Positions 52,798 to 61,592 of a stretch of 64,000 bases of DNA are shown here, one piece after another (position 1 is the stretch's first letter; each line of letters opens with the position of its first letter). The stretch is from NCBI RefSeq assembly GCF_014360585.1, contig NZ_JACIXG010000002.1, forward strand, positions 88,231-152,230. Reading direction: 5' to 3'. Source of the DNA: Nocardioides sp. Its GTDB lineage: Bacteria > Actinomycetota > Actinomycetes > Propionibacteriales > Nocardioidaceae. The notes under the pieces were generated by a model. The model was not told the origin of the DNA, did no database searches, and saw only the letters and a list, made by a program, of their open reading frames with translations. Both the position numbers and the translations under genes were made by a program.

Positions 52798-52830
52798 GTG
52801 GCAAGTGGCGATCCTGGCCCCCGAACCATC

Positions 52831-52844
52831 TAGAACACGTTCTA
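52831..52844. promoter_or_regulatory. KstR-type operator (acyl-CoA ligase)
   Basis: TAGAACACGTTCTA, full match, 21 bp upstream of the ligase ATG. It marks a new transcription unit after the thioesterase gene. Confidence 0.82.
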
Positions 52845-52865
52845 GTTTCGCGGTAAGGTGCGGCC

Positions 52866-54461
52866 ATGGATACCAGCCGCATCGGTCCCCACAACGGTCA
52901 TCTGATGGTCTCGGCGCTGGAGCGCCACAAGAGCCGTCCGATCATGATGGTCTCGACAGGCTCGACCTCCGAAGAAACGGTGAGCCTGACCGGGGGAGAG
53001 GTCGCGGCGCGGATCAGCCAGTACGTCCAGGCATTCGAGGCGCTCGGTGCCGGCACCGGCACGGCGACCGCGCTGCTCGCGCTCAACCGCCCTGAGGTGC
53101 TCTTCATCCTCGGCGCGGGCCAGACCCAGGGGTTCCAGCGCACGGCGCTGCACCCGCTGGGGAGCGCCGAGGACCAGGCGTACGTCATCAACGACGCCGG
53201 GATCACCGGCCTGGTCATCGACCCCTACTTCGCCGATCGAGCGGTGGAGCTGCTCGAGCTGTGCCCGGATCTCAAGCAGGTGCTCACCATCGGTCCGGTG
53301 CCTCCGCAGCTGGCCGACGTCGGCGTCGACCTGGTCGCCGCGGCGGCGACCTACCCGGTCGAGCCCCTCCGAGCGCGGCTGCTGCCGCCGGACCACGTAA
53401 CCTCGATCACCTACACCGGTGGCACGACCGGGAAGCCCAAGGGCGTGATCGGGCTGTCCGGGTCGTTCGCCACGATGACCCAGATGCAGCTCTCGGAGTG
53501 GGAATGGCCCGAGGCGCCCCGCTTCCTGATGTGCACGCCGCTCTCGCACGCCGGTGCCGCCTTCTTCGTCCCGGTCGTGATCAAGGGCGGCACGCTGTTC
53601 GTGCTCCCGAAGTTCGATCCTGCCGAGGTGCTGGAGACGATCGAGCGGGAGCGGATCTCCTCGCTCATGGTGGTGCCGACGATGCTCTACGCCCTCCTGG
53701 ACCACCCCGACTCCCGCACCCGCGACCTCTCCTCGCTCGAGACCGTCTACTACGGCGCCTCGGCGATCAACCCGGTGCGCCTGGCCGAGGCGATCGAGCG
53801 GTTCGGACCGATCTTCGCGCAGTACTACGGCCAGTCCGAGGCGCCGATGGCGATCACGTACTTCGCCAAGGGCGACCACGTCGATGCCGACGGCAAGCCG
53901 CTCGCCGACCGCCTCACCTCTTGCGGTCGCCCCTCCGCGCTGGTGCGGACGGCTCTGCTCGATGCCGACGGCGAGCCCGTCGCTCCTGGCGAGCCCGGCG
54001 AGATCTGCGTCGCCGGCCCGCTGCTCTCCGGTGGCTACTGGCAGCTGCCCGAGGTCACCGCAGAGACATTCCGCGATGGCTGGATGCACACCGGCGACGT
54101 GGCCCGGGAGGACGAGGACGGCTTCTGGTACATCGTCGACCGCACCAAGGACATGATCGTCACCGGCGGCTTCAACGTCTTCCCCCGCGAGGTCGAGGAC
54201 GTCGTCGCGACCCACCCCGCCGTCGCCCAGGTCGCCGTGATCGGCACCCCGCACGAGAAGTTCGGAGAGGCCGTGACCGCGGTGGTGGTCCCCCGCCCCG
54301 GAGCCGACCTCTCCGACGAGGTCGTCACCGAGATCGAGGCCCTGGTCAAGGAGAAGAAGGGCTCGGTGCACGTGCCCAAGTCGGTCATCGAGGTCGACGC
54401 CATCCCGATGACCGCCCTCGGAAAGCCGGACAAGAAGGCCCTCCGCGCCCGTTTCGCCTAG
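52866..54461 (+). CDS. Fatty-acyl/steroid-acyl-CoA ligase (FadD family)
   Basis: 531-aa adenylate-forming ligase. P-loop ITYTGGTTGKPKGV, A5-type YYGQSEAPM, TGD at GWMHTGDVAREDEDG, hinge DRTKDMIVTGGFNVFPREVE and the catalytic Lys in ALGKPDKKALR. Paralogous to, but clearly distinct from, fadD19 2.9 kb downstream. Its KstR-type operator ties it to sterol use; which side-chain or ring acid it activates is unknown. Near the N-terminus the peptide VSTGSTSEE is encoded by a short palindromic repeat, which lies between two otherwise normal family segments (RPIMM... and ...VSLTGGEVAARI). Confidence 0.88.
   Translation: MDTSRIGPHNGHLMVSALERHKSRPIMMVSTGSTSEETVSLTGGEVAARISQYVQAFEALGAGTGTATALLALNRPEVLFILGAGQTQGFQRTALHPLGSAEDQAYVINDAGITGLVIDPYFADRAVELLELCPDLKQVLTIGPVPPQLADVGVDLVAAAATYPVEPLRARLLPPDHVTSITYTGGTTGKPKGVIGLSGSFATMTQMQLSEWEWPEAPRFLMCTPLSHAGAAFFVPVVIKGGTLFVLPKFDPAEVLETIERERISSLMVVPTMLYALLDHPDSRTRDLSSLETVYYGASAINPVRLAEAIERFGPIFAQYYGQSEAPMAITYFAKGDHVDADGKPLADRLTSCGRPSALVRTALLDADGEPVAPGEPGEICVAGPLLSGGYWQLPEVTAETFRDGWMHTGDVAREDEDGFWYIVDRTKDMIVTGGFNVFPREVEDVVATHPAVAQVAVIGTPHEKFGEAVTAVVVPRPGADLSDEVVTEIEALVKEKKGSVHVPKSVIEVDAIPMTALGKPDKKALRARFA
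52949..52967. repeat. Short palindromic repeat inside acyl-CoA ligase gene
   Basis: GGTCTCGACAGGCTCGACC, the same 19 bp as at 24740-24758, in frame and reading VSTGST in both genes. Confidence 0.72.
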
Positions 54462-54462
54462 A

Positions 54463-54714
54463 TCAAGATCCCTCCTTGACCGGGTGGACCTCGTCTGCGA
54501 CCAGGCCGTGCGCGTCGCGGTGCACTCCGCTGGCGGCCTCGGCGTCCGGCGCCTCGACCAGGCAGAAGATCTTGCCGCCGGCCTCGTCGACCCAGTAGCG
54601 CAGGTAGTCGACCCCGCGACCTTCCTGGGTGGCGAGGTCGGCCTGGTGCGCCTTGGTGACGTCGTCGATACTGACGCCGCCCTTGATGTTGTGAACGTCC
54701 ATGAAGAGAGCCAT
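54463..54714 (-). CDS. DUF4242 / SCO4226-like (nickel-binding type) small protein
   Basis: 83-aa ferredoxin-like-fold protein. MALFMDVHNIKGGVSIDDVTKAHQADLATQEGRGV, YLRYWVDEAGGKIFCLVEAPDAEAA and VHRDAHGLVADEVHPVKEG fit the DUF4242 family; Streptomyces SCO4226 of this family binds nickel through His/Cys-type residues comparable to the His and Cys here. ATG at 54714. Convergent with the ligase gene (1-bp gap). Function unknown. Confidence 0.78.
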   Translation of the reverse strand: MALFMDVHNIKGGVSIDDVTKAHQADLATQEGRGVDYLRYWVDEAGGKIFCLVEAPDAEAASGVHRDAHGLVADEVHPVKEGS

Positions 54715-54860
54715 GGTCTGCTCCTCGGGTGAATGGCGGGTGACTCCCGCCTCTCGACGCTAAGCGCCGCGTCACCCGGCGCTGGGTCACGCCCTCAACA
54801 CCCCTTCATTTGGGGAGGTGGTCCTGCGCCGCGGGCTGCTGCCGCGGATGCTGCCGGGTC
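54715..54860. other. Gap between EchA19 and the DUF4242 gene
   Basis: 146 bp with no gene. A 6-bp hairpin CCGCGG/CCGCGG (54829-54847) and a 4-bp CCCC/GGGG hairpin lie just beyond the echA19 stop; either might aid termination, but both are weak. Confidence 0.3.
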
Positions 54861-55682
54861 TCAGCGGCCCTTGAACTCCGGCTTGCGCTTCTCCAGGAAT
54901 GCCTTGGGGCCTTCCTTGGCGTCCGCGGAGGCGAAGACGGCGGCGCCGACCTTGGCGTCGTCCGCCCAGCACTCCTCCTCGTGCTTGCCCTCGGAGTCGC
55001 GCATCGTACGCAGGATGGCCTGCACCGCGAGCGGGCCGTTGGCGGCGATCATGTCGGCGAGCTCGTGGGCCTTCTCGAGTGCGGTGCCGTCGGGGACGAC
55101 GTGTCCGATGAGGCCGAGCTCCTTGGCCTCGGGGGCGAGCAGCGTACGTCCGGTCAGGAGCAGCTCGGCGGCGACGGTGTAGGGGATCTGGCGGGGGAGA
55201 CGGACCGCGGAGCCGCCCATCGGGTAGAGCGACCAGCGAGCCTCGGCCACGCCGAACTTGGCCGACTCGCCGGCGACCCGGATGTCGGTGCCCTGCAGGA
55301 TCTCGGTGCCGCCGGCGATGGCGGGACCCTCGACTGCGGCGATCAGCGGCTTGGTGAGCCGGAAGCCCTTCAGGAGCCCCTTGAGCACGGTCGGGTCGAA
55401 GCCCTCGTCGAAGGACTCCGAGGGCGGCTTCTCGTCGGCCGCCTTCAGGTCCATCCCAGCACAGAAGTAGCCGCCGGCGCCGGTCAGGATGCAGACCCGG
55501 ATCTCCGGGTCGGAGTTCACCCGGTCCCACGCGTCCTCCATGATCCGCAGCATCTCGGAGGAGAGCGCGTTGCGGCGCTCGGGACGGTTCATCGTGACGA
55601 TGAGCTTGTGGCCGTCCTGCTCGACGATCGCGTGCGGTGCGGCCTCGGCCGAGGAACCGGCGGAAGATTCTGTGATCGGCAT
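54861..55682 (-). CDS. echA19: Enoyl-CoA hydratase of sterol side-chain degradation
   Basis: 273-aa crotonase that hydrates enoyl-CoA side-chain intermediates. [42 protein letters not shown] (first oxyanion segment), [66 protein letters not shown] and [16 protein letters not shown] match my memory of M. tuberculosis EchA19 (Rv3516) nearly throughout. Ten extra Ser/Ala-rich residues at the N-terminus. Divergent from fadD19 across 47 bp with one KstR-type site, as in M. tuberculosis. Confidence 0.93.
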   Translation of the reverse strand: MPITESSAGSSAEAAPHAIVEQDGHKLIVTMNRPERRNALSSEMLRIMEDAWDRVNSDPEIRVCILTGAGGYFCAGMDLKAADEKPPSESFDEGFDPTVLKGLLKGFRLTKPLIAAVEGPAIAGGTEILQGTDIRVAGESAKFGVAEARWSLYPMGGSAVRLPRQIPYTVAAELLLTGRTLLAPEAKELGLIGHVVPDGTALEKAHELADMIAANGPLAVQAILRTMRDSEGKHEEECWADDAKVGAAVFASADAKEGPKAFLEKRKPEFKGR

Positions 55683-55705
55683 AACACCAGACCCTAGCGG
55701 AAAAC

Positions 55706-55719
55706 TGAAACGTGTTCTA
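55706..55719. promoter_or_regulatory. KstR-type operator (echA19 / fadD19)
   Basis: TGAAACGTGTTCTA, full match, 10 bp upstream of the fadD19 ATG and 23 bp from the echA19 ATG; shared control is likely. Confidence 0.82.
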
Positions 55720-55729
55720 GTCTCGCTCC

Positions 55730-57409
55730 ATGGCGCTGAACCTTGCTGACCTCTTCGAACACGCCGTCGACGCCGCGCCTGAGAAGGTGTCGGTCCAAGT
55801 CGGCGACCGCAAAGTGACCTACGCAGAGCTCGAGCGTGAGTCCAACAAGCTGGCCCACCACCTGGCCGGCCGGGGGATCGGGAAGGGCGATCACGTCGGG
55901 CTCTACTCCAAGAACTCGGTCGAGCACGTCGTCGCCCTCCTCGCCATCCTCAAGATCCGTGCGGTGGCGATCAACGTGAACTTCCGCTACGTCGCGGGCG
56001 AGCTGGAGTACCTCTTCGAGAACGCCGACCTCAAGGCGCTGGTCCACGACCGTGCCTACGCGCCGCTGGTCGCCGAGGTCGCCCCCAAGGTGGCGGGGCT
56101 GAAGACCTTCGTCGCCGTCCCTGACCCGCTCGAGCCCGACGACGACTCCGACCTGAGCTCGTTCGGCGGTGTCACGCTGGAGGAGGCCCTGGCCGGACAG
56201 TCCGACGCCCGGGACTTCGGTGAGCGCAGCGCCGACGACATCCACGTCATCTACACCGGCGGCACCACAGGCTTCCCCAAGGGTGTGATGTGGCGCCACG
56301 AGGACTTCTGGCGTGTGCTCGGTGGTGGCATCGACTTCATGACGGGCGTGCCGCTGGAGGAGTACGACCAGTCCAAGCAGGCCGCCGGCGACGGGCTCGT
56401 CACGCTCCCGCTGAGCCCGCTGATGCACGGCGGCGCGCAGGCCTCGCTGCTGATGCACCTCTTCGCGGGCCAGGTCACGATCCTGGAGCCCAAGTTCGAC
56501 CCGGTGAAGACCTGGGAGATCGTCGACCGCGAGAAGGTCCAGATGATGTTCATGACCGGCGACGCGATGGCGGTGCCGCTCATCGACGCCTATGAGGCCG
56601 GTCGCGGAGACGGGCAGAGCTTCGACGGTCAGTCGCTGTTCGCGATCGCGTCCAGCGCCGCGATCTTCTCCAAGTCGGTCAAGGAGCGCTGGATGAGGCA
56701 CTTCCCGAACGCGGTCTTCACCGACTCGATCGGCTCGACCGAGACCGGCTTCCAGGGCACCGGCCTGCAGGATGCGTCCGCGCTCTCGACCGACGGGCCG
56801 GTGGTCACCGCGGGTGCGCACACCGCCGTGATCGGCGACGACGGCCATCCGCTCGACCTGGCCACCGACGTCGGCAAGATCGGGCGCACCGCCCGCAAGG
56901 GCCATGTTCCGGTCGGCTACTACAAGGACCCGGAGAAGTCCGCGAAGACCTTCGTCGAGATCGACGGTGAGCGCTACGCGATCCCGGGCGACTACGCGCG
57001 GATCGAGACCGACAACCGGCTCACCCTCCTCGGGCGAGGGTCCAACTGCATCAACACCGGCGGCGAGAAGGTCTACCCCGAGGAGGTCGAGGCCGCCATC
57101 AAGGCGCACCCCGACGTCTACGACACGCTCGTCGTGGGGATCCCGGACGAGCGCTACGGCCAGGCCGTCGCCGCGGTCGTCCAGACGCGGCCGGGCGTGA
57201 CCCTCGAGCTCGAGGACCTGCGTACGTTCCTGCGGGCTCACCTGTCCGGCTACAAGCTTCCGCGCGCGCTGACCATCGTCGACGAGGTGCCCCGAAACGC
57301 CACCGGCAAGGCGCAGTACCCCAAGGCCAAGGAGATCGCGCTCGCCACCCTTCGACAAGCTCAGGACACCGCCCAGGCGAACACGGGCTCGGAAGGAGCA
57401 GAGGCATGA
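55730..57409 (+). CDS. fadD19: Sterol side-chain acyl-CoA ligase
   Basis: 559-aa ligase that activates C27/C24-branched sterol side-chain acids with CoA. N-terminal [46 protein letters not shown] (P-loop), [55 protein letters not shown] and [10 protein letters not shown] (catalytic Lys) match M. tuberculosis FadD19 (recalled). The C-terminal tail [15 protein letters not shown] is encoded by a CCCTTCGACAAGCTCAGG-type repeat and looks non-native. The stop overlaps the next start by 4 bp. Confidence 0.94.
   Translation: MALNLADLFEHAVDAAPEKVSVQVGDRKVTYAELERESNKLAHHLAGRGIGKGDHVGLYSKNSVEHVVALLAILKIRAVAINVNFRYVAGELEYLFENADLKALVHDRAYAPLVAEVAPKVAGLKTFVAVPDPLEPDDDSDLSSFGGVTLEEALAGQSDARDFGERSADDIHVIYTGGTTGFPKGVMWRHEDFWRVLGGGIDFMTGVPLEEYDQSKQAAGDGLVTLPLSPLMHGGAQASLLMHLFAGQVTILEPKFDPVKTWEIVDREKVQMMFMTGDAMAVPLIDAYEAGRGDGQSFDGQSLFAIASSAAIFSKSVKERWMRHFPNAVFTDSIGSTETGFQGTGLQDASALSTDGPVVTAGAHTAVIGDDGHPLDLATDVGKIGRTARKGHVPVGYYKDPEKSAKTFVEIDGERYAIPGDYARIETDNRLTLLGRGSNCINTGGEKVYPEEVEAAIKAHPDVYDTLVVGIPDERYGQAVAAVVQTRPGVTLELEDLRTFLRAHLSGYKLPRALTIVDEVPRNATGKAQYPKAKEIALATLRQAQDTAQANTGSEGAEA
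57348..57364. repeat. CTTCGACAAGCTCAGG-type repeat in the fadD19 3' end
   Basis: ACCCTTCGACAAGCTCAGG at about 57348-57364 is a widely dispersed bacterial repeat type and related to the TTCGACAGGCTC repeats here. It encodes part of the FadD19 C-terminal tail. Confidence 0.6.
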
Positions 57410-58515
57410 TCCGTACGGCACTGTGCGAGGCATTCGGGATCGACTACCCGATCTTCGCCTTCACCCCCTCGGAGCACGTGGCCGCGGAGGTCTCCAAGGC
57501 CGGCGGCCTGGGCGTCCTGGGCTGCGTACGCTTCAACGACGCCGACGAGCTCGACCGCACCCTGACGTGGATGGACGAGAACACCGACGGCAAACCCTAC
57601 GGCGTCGACATCGTCATGCCGATGAAGGTGCCGACCGAGGGCACCTCGACCGACCTGTCCGCCTACATCCCCGCGGAGCACACCGAATGGGTCGACAAGG
57701 CCCTGCTCTCGATGGGGGTGCCCCCGCTGCCGGAGGGGGAGGGGCGCGAGGGTGTGCTCGGCTGGCTGCACTCGACCGCACGGTCTCACGTCGACGTCGC
57801 ACTGCAGCACCGGCCGGTGCTGATCGCCAACGCGCTCGGCACCCCGCCCAACGACGTGATCGAGAAGGCGCACGAGCGCGGGATCAAGGTCGCCGCGCTC
57901 GCCGGCGCCCCGAAGCACGCGGTGTCGCACGTCGCCAACGGCGTCGACATCATCGTCGCCCAGGGCTACGAGGCCGGCGGGCACACCGGCGAGATCGCCT
58001 CGATGGTGCTGCAGCCCGACATCGTCGACGCGGTCGGGCCCGACGTGCCGGTGCTGGGCGCCGGTGGGATCGGCTCCGGACGTCAGATCGCCGCCTCCCT
58101 GGCGCTCGGCGCACAGGGCGTCTGGACCGGCTCCATCTGGCTCGGGACGTCGGAGTATCGCAACCTCAACACCCACGCCGGCTGGGAGAGCGCGTTCACC
58201 CGCGCCACCTCCGCCGACACCCGCCGGATGCGGATCTACACCGGCAAGCCGGCCCGGCTGCTGAAGTCGAAGTGGACCGACGCCTGGGAGGCCGAGGGCT
58301 CACCGGCACCGCTGCCGATGCCGCTGCAGAACCTGCTCGTCTCCGACGCCCACAACCGCATCAACGCCGCCGGCGACCCCGACGTCGTCGCGATGCCGGT
58401 CGGGCAGATCGTCGGCCGGATGAACGAGGTACGTCCCGTCGCCGAGGTCATGGCCGACCTGATCGCCGAGTTCGAGGCCACCGTCAAGCGTCTGGACGCG
58501 ATCTCGGAGGGATAG
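57406..58515 (+). CDS. Nitronate-monooxygenase-like FMN protein
   Basis: 369-aa TIM-barrel flavoprotein of the NMO/2-nitropropane dioxygenase family. LCEAFGIDYPIFAF, VSKAGGLGVLG, VAQGYEAGGHTGEIASMVLQPDIVDAV (FMN phosphate region) and VLGAGGIGSGRQIAASLALGAQGVWTGSIWL are diagnostic. In steroid clusters one member, IpdC, acts as an NADH-dependent reductase in CD-ring degradation; whether this is that protein cannot be decided from sequence alone. Coupled by a 4-bp overlap to fadD19, so under KstR control, and followed by a clear terminator. Confidence 0.87.
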   Translation: MIRTALCEAFGIDYPIFAFTPSEHVAAEVSKAGGLGVLGCVRFNDADELDRTLTWMDENTDGKPYGVDIVMPMKVPTEGTSTDLSAYIPAEHTEWVDKALLSMGVPPLPEGEGREGVLGWLHSTARSHVDVALQHRPVLIANALGTPPNDVIEKAHERGIKVAALAGAPKHAVSHVANGVDIIVAQGYEAGGHTGEIASMVLQPDIVDAVGPDVPVLGAGGIGSGRQIAASLALGAQGVWTGSIWLGTSEYRNLNTHAGWESAFTRATSADTRRMRIYTGKPARLLKSKWTDAWEAEGSPAPLPMPLQNLLVSDAHNRINAAGDPDVVAMPVGQIVGRMNEVRPVAEVMADLIAEFEATVKRLDAISEG

Positions 58516-58532
58516 ACCGCAGCAGCTGCGTA

Positions 58533-58562
58533 GGCGCCGGCTCGGAAGATCGAGCCGGCGCC
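58533..58562 (+). terminator. Intrinsic terminator after the fadD19 operon
   Basis: GGCGCCGGCTCG (58533-58544), loop GAAGAT, CGAGCCGGCGCC (58551-58562), then TTTCCC. Perfect 12-bp stem 17 nt after the stop; marks the right end of the steroid region. Confidence 0.85.
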
Positions 58563-58684
58563 TTTCCCGTGTCCACCCACATTTCGGCGTTACAACGCTG
58601 CGCTATCGCACACCATGTTGGCCGGCCCGGCTAACGCACACCGCGACCGGCACCGAAGAGGGAGCGCCCTGACAGGATGGGCGC

Positions 58685-59506
58685 GTGACGATCTCGAGCT
58701 ACGTACGTGACGGACTCACCTTCGACGTGATCGACTCCGGCCCCGCCGAGGGCGACCCGGTCGTGCTCCTGCACGGCTTCCCGGAACGGGCGACCTGCTG
58801 GCGGGAGGTGTCGCCGATCCTGCACGACGCCGGTTTCCGGGCCATCGCCCCGGACCAGCGCGGCTACTCGCCGGGCGCCCGGCCGCGTACGCGCCTCGGC
58901 TACCGGGCGGGCGAGCTGGTCGAGGACGTGGTCGCGCTGATCGACGAGATCGGTCGTCCGGTGCACCTGGCCGGACACGACTGGGGGAGTGCGGTCGGTT
59001 GGGGAGTGGCGGCCAAGCGGCCCGACCTGGTCCGCAGCTGGACCGCGATGTCGGTGCCGCACCCGGTCCCGTTCGCGCGGTCGATGAAGGGCCCGCAGCT
59101 GCGTAAGTCGGCCTACATGGCCTTCTTCAACATCCCGTTCCTCCCCGAGCTGGTCTCTGGCCGCGACGGCCGGATGGAGCGGATGATGCGGGGGAGCGGC
59201 TGGAACGACGAGGACGTCGAGCGCTTCCGGGAGGAGATCGTCGACCACGGCGCGCTCCCCGGCGCCCTCGGCTGGTACCGCGCCCTCCCTCTGGCTCCGC
59301 GAGTCGGCCGGGTCTCGGTCCCGACGACGATGCTCTGGAGCGATGGCGACGTCGCCATCGGCCGCTCCGCGCTGGAGGGCAACGAGGACTCCGTCACCGG
59401 GCCCTACGAGCTCGTCGAGCTCGCCGGGGTCAGCCACTGGATCCCGACCAAGGCCCCCGAAGCCGCCGCCTCGGCGATCCTCGGCACGATCGCGAAGGCT
59501 GCGTAG
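58685..59506 (+). CDS. Alpha/beta hydrolase, epoxide-hydrolase-like
   Basis: 273-aa. HGFPERATCWREV is the oxyanion HGxP motif of epoxide hydrolases, HDWGSAVGW holds the Asp nucleophile, and the acid and base lie in LWSDGDVAIG and GVSHWIP (His). A cap region with WYRALPLAPR includes a Tyr as in epoxide hydrolases. GTG at 58685 follows a promoter-sized gap with no KstR-type site, so it is outside the regulon by this evidence. Confidence 0.85.
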   Translation: MTISSYVRDGLTFDVIDSGPAEGDPVVLLHGFPERATCWREVSPILHDAGFRAIAPDQRGYSPGARPRTRLGYRAGELVEDVVALIDEIGRPVHLAGHDWGSAVGWGVAAKRPDLVRSWTAMSVPHPVPFARSMKGPQLRKSAYMAFFNIPFLPELVSGRDGRMERMMRGSGWNDEDVERFREEIVDHGALPGALGWYRALPLAPRVGRVSVPTTMLWSDGDVAIGRSALEGNEDSVTGPYELVELAGVSHWIPTKAPEAAASAILGTIAKAA

Positions 59507-59510
59507 CGCT

Positions 59511-60056
59511 GTGAGCAGTCTGCCGACCCGGATCGCGGTGGCGGGCGTGTCCGGTTCCGGGAAGTCAACCCTCGCGAAGCGCATCAGCGACCGTCTGGGC
59601 ATCCCGTACGTGGAGCTCGACTCCCTTCACCATGGACCTGACTGGACTTCACGACCCGAGTTCGTCGCCGACGTCCGTGCCCTCGTCGCGCGGCCGGCGT
59701 GGGTGAGCGAACTCCAGTACGCCACCGCGAAGCCGCTGATCCTCGAACGTGTCGACGTCATCGTGTGGCTTGACGTCCCGACGCCGTTGACGATGTATCA
59801 GGTGATCCGCCGGACGCTGGTACGCCGCGTGCGTCGTACGGAGCTGTGGAACGGCAATGTCGAGCCGCCGCTGCGATCGATCTTCACCGACCCCGACCAC
59901 GTCGTGCTGTGGGCGTGGAAAACTCGGAACAGGCTTCGTGGAGAGCTCCCGGATCAGGTGGCCGCGCATCCCGGCGTGAAGCTGATCCGGGTGCGGTCGC
60001 ACCGCGCAGCCCGCCGGTGGCTCGCCTCGATGACCAAGGCGAGCGCCGTCGGCTGA
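59511..60056 (+). CDS. P-loop kinase-like protein (adenylate-kinase/topology-modulation type)
   Basis: 181-aa with Walker A AGVSGSGKSTLAKRISDRLG near the N-terminus, VELDSLHHGPDW (substrate-binding Asp), then VDVIVWLDVPTPLTMYQVIRRTLVRRVRRTELWNGN and an Arg-rich lid. The pattern matches the FlaR/AAA_18-type small kinases, substrate unknown. GTG at 59511 begins 5 nt after the preceding stop. Confidence 0.85.
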   Translation: MSSLPTRIAVAGVSGSGKSTLAKRISDRLGIPYVELDSLHHGPDWTSRPEFVADVRALVARPAWVSELQYATAKPLILERVDVIVWLDVPTPLTMYQVIRRTLVRRVRRTELWNGNVEPPLRSIFTDPDHVVLWAWKTRNRLRGELPDQVAAHPGVKLIRVRSHRAARRWLASMTKASAVG

Positions 60057-60103
60057 CGTTTGAGTGCCTGGACTCGTCATGACGGCCGCAGCCGTGATCC
60101 GGT

Positions 60104-60607
60104 TCAGCCGACGGTCGGGGAGGTCGACCGTGATGTGGTGTCGCGAGCCGTGATCGCATCGCTGACACCGCGGATCGCGGTGCGGATCATGTCGCCGTAC
60201 GGTCCGTCCGGGAGAGCAACGGAACGCTCCGCCGCCTTGCCGATGTGCTCGGCCGCGAGGTCGAAGGCGGCCAGGCGGCGAAGGTTGTCGGCGATGTTGA
60301 GGTGCAGGCTCGGATAGAAGCCGGCGACCTGAAGGCTCGCATCGTGCTCCTGCGCGCGCTGGTCGGTGAGCGCATCAGCGGCATCGAGAGCACGTACGTC
60401 CCAGACCAGCGCCTCGGCCGGCTCGGCGTAGAGGTCGGCGAGATAGTGGGCCAGGGTGCACCGGTGGAACGGATCGCCCAGCACCTCGACCTCGCGCCAG
60501 ATCGCGAGCAGCTCCTGCCGCGCCCTGGTGGCATCGCCTTCAGGGCCGAGGGTCACAGCAGCGGTGATGGCGGTCATCGTCGGGTCAGCGGCAGGCGTAG
60601 TTGTCAT
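60104..60607 (-). CDS. Helical-repeat (TPR-like) protein of unknown function
   Basis: 167-aa, predicted all helical: ATRARQELLAIWREVEVLGDPFHRCTLAHYLADLYAEPAEALVWDVRALDAADALTDQRA, then LHLNIADNLRRLAAFDLAAEHIGKAAER. The spacing of paired helices resembles tetratricopeptide repeats. No catalytic motif. Isolated leftward gene, convergent with the kinase. Confidence 0.65.
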   Translation of the reverse strand: MTTTPAADPTMTAITAAVTLGPEGDATRARQELLAIWREVEVLGDPFHRCTLAHYLADLYAEPAEALVWDVRALDAADALTDQRAQEHDASLQVAGFYPSLHLNIADNLRRLAAFDLAAEHIGKAAERSVALPDGPYGDMIRTAIRGVSDAITARDTTSRSTSPTVG

Positions 60608-60671
60608 GCCCCGATCCTGAGGCTTCGAGCGGCTTGAAGGTCAAGAGTTGAGCACGCAGGCTCATCTCGTC

Positions 60672-61136
60672 ATGCCGCAACGCCGCAAGACTCGTTCCAT
60701 GCTCGATTCCGACCGCCCGGCCAGCGCCCGTCAGCGGATCACGCGCCTGCCTTGGTTTCTCCTCATCACGGCCCTGGCGTTCGTCGCGGCCGTTCTCGCC
60801 ATCGGGAAGCTGGCCGCGAACTGGCTGGACGTCTACCTCGTCTTCTTCGGTGACCAGCCGCAGGTCGAGCAGTCCAACATCGTCTCCTACCGGGTCTGGG
60901 CCGCGATCGCACTCGCCGCGCTCCTGTGCGGCGCGGTCTCTCACATACTCAATTCGAACCGTCGAATGCCAGGGACTCTCTGGCAGGTCCTGCTGGTCCT
61001 CGTCGGCACGGCGATCGTTCTGCTCTGCTACATTCCCGGCGCGGTGGACCTGCCGGCTCCGAAGCAGGAGGAGGACGGCTATCGCGCCCCGCCGTGCTAC
61101 TCCGGAGGCGACAACGACGAGTGTGTCGGCGGCTGA
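60672..61136 (+). CDS. Putative membrane protein, three spans
   Basis: 154-aa from ATG 60672. Basic N-terminus, then hydrophobic spans WFLLITALAFVAAVLAIGKLAA, YRVWAAIALAALLCGAVSHIL and LWQVLLVLVGTAIVLLCYIPGA, and an acidic tail with two Cys (PPCYSGGDNDECVGG). TTG at 60648 would add 8 residues. Family not recognised. Confidence 0.65.
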   Translation: MPQRRKTRSMLDSDRPASARQRITRLPWFLLITALAFVAAVLAIGKLAANWLDVYLVFFGDQPQVEQSNIVSYRVWAAIALAALLCGAVSHILNSNRRMPGTLWQVLLVLVGTAIVLLCYIPGAVDLPAPKQEEDGYRAPPCYSGGDNDECVGG

Positions 61137-61160
61137 TCCTCCGCCGTCCGCTGCCTGCCG

Positions 61161-61529
61161 TCAGGTGCGGTCGTGGAGAGTGATCTGGTAGCCGTCAGGG
61201 TCGGCGAAGGTGAACGTACGCCCGAAGGGGCCGTCGGCCACCGGGGACACGATGGTTTGCCCGTCGCTGACGAGCGCATCGTGAATGGCCTGGACGTCGG
61301 TGGCGTGGAGCCAGATCGCGGCACCGATGCCCGGCTGGGTGACTGAGATGAGGTCGGTGCCGGGGATGACCTCGCGAAGCGCGAAAGCGATCGGCTTCGT
61401 CTCGAAGACGACGGCATGCGGCGGTCCGGCCGGCGAGCGAACCAAGCCGAGGTAGTGCTCGTAGAACGCCTGCGACGCGTCGAGGTCGCGAGCCTGCAGC
61501 GAGATGAAGTCGGGGCCGGTGACGGGCAT
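61161..61529 (-). CDS. VOC/glyoxalase-family protein
   Basis: 122-aa vicinal-oxygen-chelate protein: FISLQARDLDASQAFYEHYLGLVRS, AIWLHATDVQAIHDALVSDGQTIVSPVADGPFGRTFTFADPDGYQITLHD. The final Asp/Pro-Asp-Gly strand is the standard VOC motif. Divergent from MarR across two MarR-type operators, so probably the MarR target. Substrate unknown; resistance or detoxification roles are common. Confidence 0.85.
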   Translation of the reverse strand: MPVTGPDFISLQARDLDASQAFYEHYLGLVRSPAGPPHAVVFETKPIAFALREVIPGTDLISVTQPGIGAAIWLHATDVQAIHDALVSDGQTIVSPVADGPFGRTFTFADPDGYQITLHDRT

Positions 61530-61550
61530 GGAGAGCTCCTCTAGAAGGTA

Positions 61551-61566
61551 TGTCAGTTATCTGACA
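61551..61566. promoter_or_regulatory. MarR-type operator 1
   Basis: TGTCAGTTATCTGACA, 6-bp perfect arms, 21 bp upstream of the VOC gene start. Confidence 0.78.
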
Positions 61567-61576
61567 CGCAAAGTTA

Positions 61577-61592
61577 TGTCAGAGTACTGACA
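61577..61592. promoter_or_regulatory. MarR-type operator 2
   Basis: TGTCAGAGTACTGACA, the same arms 26 bp from operator 1. Its last base is the A of the marR ATG, so binding would block the start region directly. Confidence 0.78.

Noticed and set aside
58600..58660. Apparent repeat shared with 62860-62930 (GCGCTATCGCACA)
   Set aside because: Only about 13 bp are clearly alike; the rest diverges, so a repeat family is not supported.
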